From: Taishania sp.
GTDB taxonomy: Bacteria > Bacteroidota > Bacteroidia > Flavobacteriales_D > Crocinitomicaceae
Direction: 5' to 3'
Assembly (NCBI GenBank): GCA_030150045.1
Contig: JASLGM010000006.1
Coordinates: 8,295-72,294 of the forward strand
Length of the DNA: 64,000 bases
The translations under genes and the position numbers were made by a program. The notes under the pieces were generated by a model, which saw nothing but the letters and a program-made list of their open reading frames with translations, had not been told where the DNA came from and ran no database searches. This document shows positions 18,052-27,205 of this stretch, piece after piece. Position 1 is the first letter of the stretch, and each line of letters starts with the position of its first letter.

Positions 18052-19074
18052 TTAAGGAACATCTATCTTTGCTAAGATATGTTGAACTATGGTCTCAGAT
18101 GTGAAATCTTCCGCTTCGCCTTCAAAACTTACTTGAACACGATGACGCAAGATATCCATTGCTACAGCTTTTACATCATCAGGAATTACGAATGCTCTAC
18201 CATTTAAAAAAGCATTTGCTTTAGCCGCTTTAGCTAAATTGATTGTTGCTCTTGGTGAAGCACCGGATTCTATCATTGGAGCAAGATGCCCCATCATATA
18301 TTGTTGAGGTTTGCGGGTTGCATACACGATATCAACAATGTAGTTTCCTATTTTTTCGTCTAAATGAATAGCTGTACATAAGTCGCGCAAACGGATGATG
18401 TCTTCTGTACTACAAATTTTAGAAACTTTCTTTAATGAATGATGTGTTAGTTCTTGAAATAATATGCGCCTTTCTTCTGCAACAGTTGGGTAGTCAAGAA
18501 CAACTTTTAACATGAACCGATCAACTTGTGCCTCTGGCAGGGGATAGGTACCATCTTGATCAATAGGGTTTTGTGTTGCCATAACCAAAAAAGGAATAGG
18601 AAGAGGATAGGTTTTTTCACCTATCGTAACTTGTTTTTCTTGCATAGCTTCTAGTAAAGCAGATTGTACTTTAGCAGGTGCTCTATTGATTTCATCAGCT
18701 AAGATAAAGTTAGAAAACAATGGTCCTTTTTTAATACTAAATGCTTCCGTTTTAGGACTATAAATGATTGTACCTGTTATATCCGCAGGGAGTAAGTCAG
18801 GAGTAAATTGAATACGATGACTTTGTCCATTTATTATTTGAGACAAGGTGTTTATTGCTAGTGTTTTAGCTAGGCCAGGCACCCCTTCTAATAGAATGTG
18901 TCCATCAGCTAACAAAGCGATGATTAATCTCGAAACCATGTGTTTTTGACCCACTACAATTTGAGCCATTTCATCTTGTATCTTTTGGATTAGAGGTAAT
19001 TCAGCTGCTAATAATTCATTTAATTCCTGTAATCGTTCGGCAGAAATGGAATGTATATGTTGTACTTCATTCAT
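18052..19074 (-). CDS. MoxR-family AAA+ ATPase
   Basis: 340 residues and the first gene of the Bat operon. Walker A GVPGLAKT lies at 64-71, Walker B FILADEINRAP at about 123-133, sensor 1 MATQNPID, and the arginine-finger stretch LPEAQVDRFMLK. A C-terminal lid domain contains the GASPRATINLAKAAKA motif of the MoxR group. MoxR ATPases act as chaperones that assemble or activate VWA-domain partners; BatA, BatB and the DUF58 protein encoded directly downstream are the obvious partners. In related bacteria the operon is linked to oxygen tolerance and stress. Confidence 0.95.
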   Translation of the reverse strand: MNEVQHIHSISAERLQELNELLAAELPLIQKIQDEMAQIVVGQKHMVSRLIIALLADGHILLEGVPGLAKTLAINTLSQIINGQSHRIQFTPDLLPADITGTIIYSPKTEAFSIKKGPLFSNFILADEINRAPAKVQSALLEAMQEKQVTIGEKTYPLPIPFLVMATQNPIDQDGTYPLPEAQVDRFMLKVVLDYPTVAEERRILFQELTHHSLKKVSKICSTEDIIRLRDLCTAIHLDEKIGNYIVDIVYATRKPQQYMMGHLAPMIESGASPRATINLAKAAKANAFLNGRAFVIPDDVKAVAMDILRHRVQVSFEGEAEDFTSETIVQHILAKIDVP

Positions 19075-19175
19075 GGGCAGGTTTTATTTGAAAATAGTTA
19101 AAATAATGGTCAATCTCAAAAACTATTTGTTTTGAGAGTTAAATATAAGTAAATTGAGTTAACTAATCATAAGCT

Positions 19176-19538
19176 ATGGAGACAAGAAACTGCCTAGAAT
19201 GCGACGGCAAGCTGTCAGGACGAAAAGATCAAAAGTATTGTTGTGACCAATGTCGTAATACGTTTAACAATCGTTTGAACGAAAACGTAAATAATTATGT
19301 AAGGAGAGTAAATCATATTTTACGAAAAAATAGACGGATTCTAGCAACACTTAATCCAACAGGGAAAGTCACTATTGAAGGTTTTCGTCTAGCAGAAGAG
19401 GGATTTAACTTTCATTATTACACCAATGCTTATACAACAAAAAAAGGGTCTGTTTACTATTTTTGTTATGATTATGGATACATTCGATTGGAAAACGATC
19501 AGTTTATGCTTGTCCAAAAACAAGATTATGTAAACTAG
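19176..19538 (+). CDS. Small zinc-ribbon protein, conserved type, unknown function
   Basis: 120 residues. The N terminus holds a Cys cluster, C6-x2-C9 and C22-C23-x2-C26, within CLECDGKLSGRKDQKYCCDQCRN split across residues 6-27, which looks like a treble-clef or zinc-ribbon. The rest is a mixed helical and beta domain (YVRRVNHILRKNRRILATLNP, then aromatic strands) that I do not recognise as a named family. It lacks a signal peptide and could bind nucleic acid or protein. It converges on queD with a 4-bp overlap at the stops and is divergent from moxR. Confidence 0.75.
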   Translation: METRNCLECDGKLSGRKDQKYCCDQCRNTFNNRLNENVNNYVRRVNHILRKNRRILATLNPTGKVTIEGFRLAEEGFNFHYYTNAYTTKKGSVYYFCYDYGYIRLENDQFMLVQKQDYVN

Positions 19539-19939
19539 ACCCCAGCATATTCGACCCAGTTTTTATCTGTTTCGTACAAACGTACACTTAAAGATAAATG
19601 TTCAGGTAATTGACTGCGTAAAATATTGTAACACACAACTGCTATGTTTTCTGCGGTAGGATTGGTGTTTTTGAATTCTTGGCAGTCAAGATTAAGATTT
19701 CTATGGTCAAAACGGTCAATAATGGTGTTTTGGATAATCTTTTTTAAAGTTCCAAGATCAAATACATATCCTGTTATTGCATCAATTGGTCCCTCTAGCC
19801 ATGTTTCTAAAACATAATTATGGCCATGATAATTGGGGTTACTGCACTTCCCAAATACGGATGTGTTTTCCTCATTAGACCACTCTTCAACATGTAATCG
19901 GTGCGCAGCATTAAATGTTTCTCTTCTACAAATTTTCAT
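19535..19939 (-). CDS. queD: 6-pyruvoyl-tetrahydropterin synthase / QueD-family protein
   Basis: 134 residues. Zinc ligands are His13 (NAAHRLH) and His38/His40 in NYHGHNY, and the catalytic Cys is C32 in GKCSNPNYHGHNY. DHRNLNLD is a further conserved motif. In bacteria QueD (6-carboxy-tetrahydropterin synthase) makes the second intermediate of queuosine from dihydroneopterin triphosphate; some members instead make biopterin precursors, and sequence alone does not fully separate them. It is the last gene behind idi (14-bp overlap) and the large sensor; no other queuosine gene is nearby. Confidence 0.88.
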   Translation of the reverse strand: MKICRRETFNAAHRLHVEEWSNEENTSVFGKCSNPNYHGHNYVLETWLEGPIDAITGYVFDLGTLKKIIQNTIIDRFDHRNLNLDCQEFKNTNPTAENIAVVCYNILRSQLPEHLSLSVRLYETDKNWVEYAGV

Positions 19940-20465
19940 GTATATATTGCTTAATTCGTGAGTTAAATAATTGGGTTATCTCTTTAAACCAAAAGGTGTA
20001 AGTTAAAGGAAAATTGTTTATTTCTAATAGTAAATCTTCCCATTTCATCCACTTAAGATTTTCAACTTCTTCTTTATTTAGTGATGGTAGATCATTCGTA
20101 TATAGGCCTAAATATACGTGGTCAAATTCGTGTTCGATCAATCCCCCTTCAAGTTCTGTTTTGTATATAAAACTACCAATGTGAAAACATTGTGCTTGGA
20201 GGTATAGCTCTTCAAAAAGGCGTCTGTTTACAGCGTCTGTCAAGGATTCATTTGGCGAAGGATGAGAACAACACGTGTTGGTCCATAAACCTGGTGAATG
20301 GTATTTGGTGAATGCTCTTTGCTGTAAAAGAACTTCTCCTTTTGTATTGAATAAGAGTATGGAAAAAGCTCTGTGTAAAAGACCTTTTTCATGAGCTTCT
20401 AATTTCCCAATATTTCCTATTTCTATGTCTTGAGGAGACACTAAAATCACTTTAGGTTCAGTCAT
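19926..20465 (-). CDS. idi: Isopentenyl-diphosphate delta-isomerase, type 1
   Basis: 179 residues from the ATG at 20465 (a TTG directly upstream is rejected). Interconverts IPP and DMAPP. The catalytic Cys lies in WTNTCCSHP (C65/C66), and a Nudix-like box AVNRRLFEELYLQ supplies the metal-binding glutamates. The second conserved motif is EHEFDHVYLG. It overlaps the end of the sensor gene by 8 bp and queD by 14 bp, an odd mix of functions in one transcript. Confidence 0.95.
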   Translation of the reverse strand: MTEPKVILVSPQDIEIGNIGKLEAHEKGLLHRAFSILLFNTKGEVLLQQRAFTKYHSPGLWTNTCCSHPSPNESLTDAVNRRLFEELYLQAQCFHIGSFIYKTELEGGLIEHEFDHVYLGLYTNDLPSLNKEEVENLKWMKWEDLLLEINNFPLTYTFWFKEITQLFNSRIKQYIHENL

Positions 20466-23400
20466 CAATTTTTATTTTAAATGGGCGGATACCTATAATT
20501 GTAATGTCGTCTGTTTGTGTCTCTGAACCTTTCCAGCTAATAAATTCTTCTTCAAATGATTTACCTTGATGTGTAAGGGGTAGATTAATATTCTCAGTGA
20601 ACATTTCTACTAATCTTCTGAATGAGAACTTCTTGTTATGCACGCCTCCAAATTGATCTTGAAAACCATCTGTAAAAAGATATAAGGTTGAGCGGTTGTT
20701 CAAAATGATATTGTGTGTGACATATGAGCTGAAATGATCTTGTACATCTCCGATATGTTTCGTTTCTCCCCGAACAATGTCAAATGAAGAACCGTTGTGG
20801 ATGAGGAACTTGGAACCAGCACAACAGTATTGAAGTATTGGTTCTACTTCGTCAAATACACATAAAGTAAGTTCAACACCATCTCTAAACGATACATCTT
20901 CTTGCGTATTCAGAATACTTTTTAGTCGAGAGTCTAATTCATTCATAATTCGACCTGGATCAGTTATTAGTGTGTGAGTTACGATAGAGTTTAACAAGTT
21001 GATCACTAATATTGACATGAATGCACCAGGTACTCCATGACCAGTACAGTCACCTACAGCAAGTACAATTTGTCCATTTATTTTTACGCTCCAATAAAAA
21101 TCGCCAGAGACAGTGTCTTTTGGTTCGTACATTACAAAATGATCGTCAAAATTTTCTTTGAAACGATTGCCACTTTTCAAAAGGTTGTTTTGAATGCGTT
21201 TAGCATAAAGAATACTGTCTTGAATGCGTGAGTTTTGGCTTGAAATTAATTCTTCCTTGGTTCTTTTATCTGTAATGTCTCTCCCTAAAGCAAAAAATCC
21301 TGTTACTTTGTTTTCATATCCTGGTTCAAAAAGCAGGGTGACATATTGACCAATCCAATTTTCTTGGTCGAATTTATCAATGATAGGAAATTCTAAATAA
21401 CTGATTTTTTCTTTTCTTTTTATCTGATCAGCGTAGAATTTGAATACTTCTTCTTGAAAATCTGGATGTACAATTTCTATCAATTTTTTTCCAATATAAA
21501 GACTTTTTTCTTGTAAAAGATAATCATTAAACTTATTGTTTAAGAAGACAAATTCGCCTTTTGAATTGACTTGATAAATCAAATCTTGGGCATTTTCAAC
21601 CATTATTTCATACGTGTTTTGTAAAGCTACTTTTTCGGTGATGTCATTTCCAATCAATGCAAATACATTTTTCTCTAAATGCTTCATCTTCCAGCTTAGC
21701 CATATAATTCGATTGTCTTGTAGCTTTATTGGAAAAGCATAATTTTTCTCTTCTTCAAATGCAGATGGATAATCTAGAAATCCAGTTTCAAATCCAATTG
21801 GAATAAACATCTTTAAGAAGTCTACTTTTTCACCTAATACTTGTATTTCATTAATTGAAAGTAGTCTGACGAAATTCTTACTAACGTAGGTCACAAGACC
21901 TTTTGCATCAATTGAAATAATGTAGATGTCACTTCTGTTGATTAATGCAGAGTTGAAAGCCAGTCTGCTAATGGATTGATGACGAATTGAATTTAATAAT
22001 AGGATCGCTAAACAAGATGTAGCAATTGATATGATAAACATGGTAGGATTGTATAATGGAGCATCAATACCAAAAACAATCAGGAGATTTAGAAGAAATA
22101 AGGAAATAGCGAAAATGATGATGTTGAGTGTCTTATCAAATATAAAAGGAGCAAAATTTACAACTGTTATGATGCCAATGCAAAGAAATGGGTGAAGATC
22201 ACTTTGGAAAAGAAAATATTCATTCTGGGCAAGAATCACGAGGAAAGCAAGAATAAGTACTTGTTTTGTTTTTGTAAATCTCTTCTCATCCTCTTTGATA
22301 CGGGAAGCGATAAAAAACAATGTTAGGTTGATAAACAGTCCTGTTATTAATATTGTTACGTTGTAAAAAATGTTGTTTAAGTAGACATTAGCAATTAAAT
22401 GTGATAAAAAATTAATGATACCTCCAAATAGAATAAGATAAGGGGACAGATTTTGGAGTACGAAGAAATCCTCTTTATAGAAATCTTGGGACGTATTCTT
22501 TTTTCGAATTCTATTATAAACAAAGATGTTGCCAATAAGACCTAGGATCAAAGCAATATAAAGAATGATACTATTACTGATTGGATTATAATGAATGTTA
22601 ATTAGTTCTGAACTGATGTTGCTAAATTGGACATTGTCATAAGTACAACGTAGAAGTAAACTCGTTTTTCCTGTAGGTAAATTACGAATTGTAAAGGATG
22701 TGTTTGAAGTAGGGGTTGACCATGTTTCATCTATTCCCTCTATTTTATATGAGTAGTAAATCTCCTTAAATTGAGGATGCATGGATACAACATTGAACGT
22801 TAATTCATTGTTGTTGATGGTTTTTGAAATCAATAAAGGAGGATTCGGAGTAAACTTTGTATTATGATATTTAAAGTCAACACAAAATATTCCATCACCT
22901 GTACCTAAGAGGACTAAGTTGTTTAAAATACTACTTGAGTGTGGATGTGTATTGTAGCCTTCAAACCCATTGGATGAATCAAAATAGGAATGGGTAATTA
23001 TTTTCCCATCATTATTCAGTTTCAAAATGAGTAGACCTCTTGTTGTTCCAATCAGTAATTGACCATAAGTATCTGCTTGAATGTTGTTGAAAATAACATT
23101 TTTGAAGATGGAAGTGTCTGTTAAAGTTAACTCCCCTTTGAAAGGATGTATTCCGTATAAGCCTATCTCCGTAGTGAACCAAGTTGTTCCGTAGATATCA
23201 TTAGTGACATTAGCACTGTTGCCAACATTTAACTTAGCAGTTAGGTTTCTGAACGTTTTATAGGTTGGATCCCAACGAAACACACCATTTTTTGTGCCAA
23301 GGAATAAATGGTTTTGCCTAGGGTTATAATAAGTGGTATTGACAAATTGATTGCTTAATTCTTCAGGTAATTCAATTTTACTAATAATTGATAAATCTTT

Positions 23401-24705
23401 AGAGATAAAGATTGGATCTGTTCCATTTGAAAATGCAATAAACCCTTTTTCATATTCACTTATTGAATTAAACGAATGGTTTACAATAAGTGGAGAGTTT
23501 GATATTAGTTTAATGTTTTGATCAGGGCTTAAACTATATATTCCTTTAGAAGTTGCAAATAGTGTTGTATTAGTGGAGGTTACTTTATCGAAAATCCGAA
23601 AATCATACTCTTTGAAATAAGGGTCGAAAAGATGGCCAATATATGTTTTGTCTGGATTAATACTTGAAAAAATTATCTCTTTTTCATTGATTTGATGTGT
23701 GAAATATATATGTGAATTCCGATAGATTTCCGCATAATTCATCTTGTTGAAAAGTGCAAAATGAGCGTTAAACAAACCGTTAGTCTTGTTGCCTAACCAA
23801 AAGTTTCCATACTGATCTTCGAAAATGGAACAAAAGTCTTTGGTAACTGTACTGTTGTTGTAAAATCTCTTGAATCCAATTCCTTTTGAGTGAATAATGT
23901 TTCCGTTCTCCGATAGAAAAACTCTGTGGTTACTATATGGATTATAATCCATTTCTGTAATACGCTCATCTTCTTCAATCGAAAAGCTGGTTAAAAGTTC
24001 TTTATAGGATTTATCAGCGAGATTAGCATGAATAGTTTGTGTTAGCTTTGAATTAAAGAAAACCAAACCATCTCTGCTGTTATGGCCAAAGCTGTATCTA
24101 TTAAATACAGCTCTAGTCTTAAAGAATTTATCGAGGGTAATTAGTCTACCAGATGATAAAATATAGTTTTCTTGATCAGTTAAAAAAACAGGCCCAGAAA
24201 GAGTGCTAATGACTGCTTGCACCTTGTTGATTGAAATCGAATTTGGAAACGAATAATATCCTAATTGTTGTGCCTTTTTGTCAATTTCAATTACCCCGTT
24301 TTTGTGAACTACAAAGAATTTATCCTGATGTTCAATCATTGAGATGTACTCCTTGTATTCCCTATTGATGTAAAAAGGTTTTACTTTTTGATTTTCAATT
24401 TTGAGTATTCCATCACAACCAGAAAGTAAATATTTTTTTTTGTCAATTTCTAGAATCGAAACTATTGCTCCAGAACGCTTACTATAAGGGTGCGAAAATT
24501 CAACAAAACGGTCACCGTTAAAAACACTAATTGAATTATTTTGTGAACCAAGATATACATTTCCTCCTGCGTCTACGAGTAAGGAGGAAATTGATTTTAC
24601 AGGCAAACCGTCAGTATACGTATAGTTTCTATACGTTAAATGCTGACTAAAACTCAGACTAGAGTATATCAGCAGAAAAAAAAGAAAGAAAAGAGGTCTT
24701 AACAT
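20458..24705 (-). CDS. Large membrane sensor: beta-propeller, YYY domain, 7TM-like region, two PAS and SpoIIE phosphatase
   Basis: 1415 residues. Signal peptide (MLRPLFFLFFLLIYSSLSFSQ), then two-component-regulator-propeller repeats (for example DGLPVKSISSLLVDAGGNVYLG and YGTTWFTTEIGLYG), a Y_Y_Y/Ig-like domain (about 618-705) and several transmembrane helices (about 711-905). Two PAS domains lie at about 915-1020 and 1034-1150. A C-terminal SpoIIE/PP2C-type phosphatase has SGDFYWS and the metal-binding DCTGHGVPGAFMS near residues 1195-1225, and TDDITIIGI at the end. It probably turns a periplasmic signal into dephosphorylation of an anti-anti-sigma type protein. There is no kinase or receiver domain. 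A TACTTTG-like box lies upstream. Confidence 0.9.
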   Translation of the reverse strand: MLRPLFFLFFLLIYSSLSFSQHLTYRNYTYTDGLPVKSISSLLVDAGGNVYLGSQNNSISVFNGDRFVEFSHPYSKRSGAIVSILEIDKKKYLLSGCDGILKIENQKVKPFYINREYKEYISMIEHQDKFFVVHKNGVIEIDKKAQQLGYYSFPNSISINKVQAVISTLSGPVFLTDQENYILSSGRLITLDKFFKTRAVFNRYSFGHNSRDGLVFFNSKLTQTIHANLADKSYKELLTSFSIEEDERITEMDYNPYSNHRVFLSENGNIIHSKGIGFKRFYNNSTVTKDFCSIFEDQYGNFWLGNKTNGLFNAHFALFNKMNYAEIYRNSHIYFTHQINEKEIIFSSINPDKTYIGHLFDPYFKEYDFRIFDKVTSTNTTLFATSKGIYSLSPDQNIKLISNSPLIVNHSFNSISEYEKGFIAFSNGTDPIFISKDLSIISKIELPEELSNQFVNTTYYNPRQNHLFLGTKNGVFRWDPTYKTFRNLTAKLNVGNSANVTNDIYGTTWFTTEIGLYGIHPFKGELTLTDTSIFKNVIFNNIQADTYGQLLIGTTRGLLILKLNNDGKIITHSYFDSSNGFEGYNTHPHSSSILNNLVLLGTGDGIFCVDFKYHNTKFTPNPPLLISKTINNNELTFNVVSMHPQFKEIYYSYKIEGIDETWSTPTSNTSFTIRNLPTGKTSLLLRCTYDNVQFSNISSELINIHYNPISNSIILYIALILGLIGNIFVYNRIRKKNTSQDFYKEDFFVLQNLSPYLILFGGIINFLSHLIANVYLNNIFYNVTILITGLFINLTLFFIASRIKEDEKRFTKTKQVLILAFLVILAQNEYFLFQSDLHPFLCIGIITVVNFAPFIFDKTLNIIIFAISLFLLNLLIVFGIDAPLYNPTMFIISIATSCLAILLLNSIRHQSISRLAFNSALINRSDIYIISIDAKGLVTYVSKNFVRLLSINEIQVLGEKVDFLKMFIPIGFETGFLDYPSAFEEEKNYAFPIKLQDNRIIWLSWKMKHLEKNVFALIGNDITEKVALQNTYEIMVENAQDLIYQVNSKGEFVFLNNKFNDYLLQEKSLYIGKKLIEIVHPDFQEEVFKFYADQIKRKEKISYLEFPIIDKFDQENWIGQYVTLLFEPGYENKVTGFFALGRDITDKRTKEELISSQNSRIQDSILYAKRIQNNLLKSGNRFKENFDDHFVMYEPKDTVSGDFYWSVKINGQIVLAVGDCTGHGVPGAFMSILVINLLNSIVTHTLITDPGRIMNELDSRLKSILNTQEDVSFRDGVELTLCVFDEVEPILQYCCAGSKFLIHNGSSFDIVRGETKHIGDVQDHFSSYVTHNIILNNRSTLYLFTDGFQDQFGGVHNKKFSFRRLVEMFTENINLPLTHQGKSFEEEFISWKGSETQTDDITIIGIRPFKIKIDD

Positions 24706-24756
24706 CTGTATTTTTTCTGGTAATTATCTCCCAAAGTAATGAATTATTTACTTAAC

Positions 24757-25905
24757 TTATAATGATTTGACGACAACAGAAGAAAGTAATTTTCTTGCCG
24801 TTTTTTTAGCGTCTAATAATTCTTCACTTTTTACGGTGATATGCCCCATTTTTCGGAATGATTTTGTTAATTCTTTCCCATACAAATGTACATAAACTCC
24901 TTTTTTACTCATTGCCTCTTCTAAACCATCGTAAAAAGCTGGACCTTCATATCCTTCAGCACCCAATAAGTTTATCATTACCCCAGGGGCTATTGCATCT
25001 GTCGCACCTAATGGTAAATTTAAAATTGCTCTTAAATGTTGTTCAAATTGGGAAGTAAGATTGCATTCAATTGTATGGTGGCCACTATTGTGTGGACGTG
25101 GAGCAATTTCATTTACCAATAAATTCCCGTCTTCTAGTAAAAACATCTCAACGGCAAGGATTCCCACCATTCCTAGACTAGAAATTACATCTGTTGCTAA
25201 TTTTTGTGCTGCAAGATCTGTTTTTTCTTCTATTTCGGCAGGAGCAAAAAGAAACTCAACAAGGTTTGCTTCTGGATTGAATTCACATTCTACAGTAGGA
25301 AATGTTTTTACTTCTCCGGATTCATTTCTAGCAACAATTACGGCTAATTCTTTTTTAAAAGGAATTAATTTCTCTAAGATAGAAGGAGCGTCAAATGCTT
25401 TTGAAACATCCTCTTTTGTCCGAATGATTTGAACACCTTTACCATCATAGCCTCCCGTTCTTATTTTATTAGCACCAGGTATATGATCTAAATGATTTTC
25501 TATATCTTGTTGACTTTGTACCAAAACAAATGGTGCAGTTGGAATATCGTTGTCGATGTAAAACTGTTTTTGTAATCCTTTGTCTCGAATGATTCTTAGA
25601 ACTCGAGGTTGAGGAAATACTTTCTTCCCTTCTTGTTCTAATTTCTCTAGGGCTTCAATGTTTACATTTTCAATTTCTACTGTAATGACATCTTTATCTT
25701 GTCCAAAAGCGTATACGGTTTCATAGTCAGTAATTGAACCGTGTGTAAAGCTTGTTGCAATAGCAGCGCAAGGTGCATTTTTATCGGCATCCAGATTGTG
25801 AATTTGAATGTTATATGCAATTGCATCTTGAATCATCATACGGCCTAATTGACCACCACCAAGCATTCCAAGCTTGAACGAAGAGCTGTACCACTGTTTT
25901 TCCAT
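24757..25905 (-). CDS. purK: 5-(carboxyamino)imidazole ribonucleotide synthase
   Basis: 382 residues. Converts AIR, bicarbonate and ATP to N5-CAIR in purine synthesis. N-terminal nucleotide-binding motif GMLGGGQLGRMM (about 13-24), then an ATP-grasp core with IRTGGYDGKGVQ, ILEKLIPFKKELAVIVARN and VNEIAPRPHNSGHHT. The start codon lies 4 nt from a TATATTTG box, suggesting a leaderless mRNA. It is divergent from hpt, another purine gene, across a 103-bp region that holds both promoters. Confidence 0.97.
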   Translation of the reverse strand: MEKQWYSSSFKLGMLGGGQLGRMMIQDAIAYNIQIHNLDADKNAPCAAIATSFTHGSITDYETVYAFGQDKDVITVEIENVNIEALEKLEQEGKKVFPQPRVLRIIRDKGLQKQFYIDNDIPTAPFVLVQSQQDIENHLDHIPGANKIRTGGYDGKGVQIIRTKEDVSKAFDAPSILEKLIPFKKELAVIVARNESGEVKTFPTVECEFNPEANLVEFLFAPAEIEEKTDLAAQKLATDVISSLGMVGILAVEMFLLEDGNLLVNEIAPRPHNSGHHTIECNLTSQFEQHLRAILNLPLGATDAIAPGVMINLLGAEGYEGPAFYDGLEEAMSKKGVYVHLYGKELTKSFRKMGHITVKSEELLDAKKTARKLLSSVVVKSL

Positions 25906-25909
25906 ACTG

Positions 25910-25917
25910 CAAATATA
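25910..25917 (-). promoter_or_regulatory. purK -7 box, 4 nt before the start codon
   Basis: Reads TATATTTG on the minus strand. Only CAGT separates it from the ATG (25905-25903), so transcription would start on or near the A of ATG. The -33 element is not clear. Confidence 0.5.
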
Positions 25918-25956
25918 GGTGTCAAATCCGCGAAAATGAGTATTAAACCGATTATT

Positions 25957-25989
25957 TTGCCAATAAAGAAATAGAATTTATTAAATTTG
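25957..25989 (+). promoter_or_regulatory. hpt promoter
   Basis: TTG at 25957-25959 (inside a TTTTG run), a 22-nt spacer, then TAAATTTG at 25982-25989. The GTG start of hpt lies 19 nt beyond. It is back-to-back with the purK box. Confidence 0.5.
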
Positions 25990-26008
25990 TATTCAATTTT
26001 CAATTACC

Positions 26009-26539
26009 GTGATTCAAATTAACGATAAACAGTTTGTCCCTTTCTTGGAAAAAGAACAAATCCAAGACCGTATAAAAGCAATGGCTACAGTAATTAATGA
26101 AACCTATTTTGATAAAGATTTGGTTTTTGTGGTCGTATTAAACGGTGCTTTTATGTTCGCTTCTGATTTAGTGAAACACATTGCTTTGCCTTGCGAGATT
26201 TCTTTTGTAAAAGTTTCTTCATACGAAGGGGTAGCTTCTACAGGACGAATTGACGAAATTATTGGTTTGAATCGCAGTATTACTGGAAAAGACGTTGTTA
26301 TTCTAGAAGACATTGTCGATACAGGAATTACAATCGATAAAATGTATAAATTGTTGGAATTGAACCAGCCTAAGTCGCTTAAAATTTGTTCTTTATTGTA
26401 TAAGCCAGAGGCGCATAAAGGACGAGTTAAACCAGATATGGTAGGTTTTGAAATTGCTAATAAATTTGTCGTTGGATACGGATTGGATTTTGATGAAATC
26501 GGAAGAAATTACGACGCGATTTATCAATTAAAAGATTAA
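26009..26539 (+). CDS. hpt: Hypoxanthine phosphoribosyltransferase
   Basis: 176 residues. Purine salvage: hypoxanthine (and guanine) plus PRPP to IMP or GMP. PRPP-binding motif VVILEDIVDTGIT and the SYEGVASTGRI loop are present. Start: GTG at 26009, because no ATG occurs upstream in frame and the next ATG is 24 codons inside the fold. It sits 14 bp before adk and is divergent from purK, grouping three purine-nucleotide genes. Confidence 0.95.
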   Translation: MIQINDKQFVPFLEKEQIQDRIKAMATVINETYFDKDLVFVVVLNGAFMFASDLVKHIALPCEISFVKVSSYEGVASTGRIDEIIGLNRSITGKDVVILEDIVDTGITIDKMYKLLELNQPKSLKICSLLYKPEAHKGRVKPDMVGFEIANKFVVGYGLDFDEIGRNYDAIYQLKD

Positions 26540-26553
26540 AATTTACTGAAGCT

Positions 26554-27126
26554 ATGTTAAACATTGTATTATTTGGCCCTCCAGGAGCAGGAAAAGGAAC
26601 TCAGTCTGAACGTTTGATTGAGAAATATGGACTGACTCATCTCTCTACAGGAGATATTTTTAGGGCGAATATTAAAAATGAAACAGAGCTTGGTTTATTG
26701 GCAAAAAGCTATATGGATCAAGGTCGTTTGGTGCCAGATGAGGTAACCATCAATATGTTAAAGTCAGAAGTGCGCAAGATTGAAAACGCAAACGGTTTTA
26801 TTTTTGACGGGTTTCCTAGAACAACTGCACAGGCTGAAGCTCTTGATGTTTTTTTAAACGAAGAAGGAACGAAAATCAGCTTAATGATCGCTCTTGACGT
26901 AGAAGAAGAAGAATTAAAACAACGCTTGTTGAAAAGAGCAGATGTGTCTGGGCGTCCAGATGACGCTAATATTGAAGTGATTGAAAAAAGAATACATGTA
27001 TACAACGCGGAAACAATGCCCGTTAAAACATTCTATCAAGCACAAAATAAATTCCAGGAAATTAATGGAATTGGAACAATGGACGAAATTACAGCGCGTA
27101 TAAATGCTGTGATTGACAACTTGTAA
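26554..27126 (+). CDS. adk: Adenylate kinase
   Basis: 190 residues. ATP + AMP to 2 ADP. P-loop GPPGAGKGTQ at residues 8-17, STGDIFRANI and FDGFPRTTAQAEAL for AMP binding. The LID is the short form (RADVSGRPDDAN), without zinc-binding cysteines, normal for Bacteroidota. It follows hpt by 14 bp and ends before a strong terminator. Confidence 0.97.
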   Translation: MLNIVLFGPPGAGKGTQSERLIEKYGLTHLSTGDIFRANIKNETELGLLAKSYMDQGRLVPDEVTINMLKSEVRKIENANGFIFDGFPRTTAQAEALDVFLNEEGTKISLMIALDVEEEELKQRLLKRADVSGRPDDANIEVIEKRIHVYNAETMPVKTFYQAQNKFQEINGIGTMDEITARINAVIDNL

Positions 27127-27144
27127 TAAAAGAAATAAATGATG

Positions 27145-27183
27145 AGAAAAAGAAGATTCTAAAACTTAGAATCTTCTTTTTCT
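27145..27183 (+). terminator. hpt-adk terminator
   Basis: Perfect 17-bp inverted repeat, 27145-27161 against 27167-27183, with a 5-nt loop. The A-rich left arm and T-rich right arm could also stop transcription from the other side. It lies 18 nt after the adk stop. Confidence 0.88.
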
Positions 27184-27205
27184 GTTTAATACAGCAATAT
27201 TTAGT

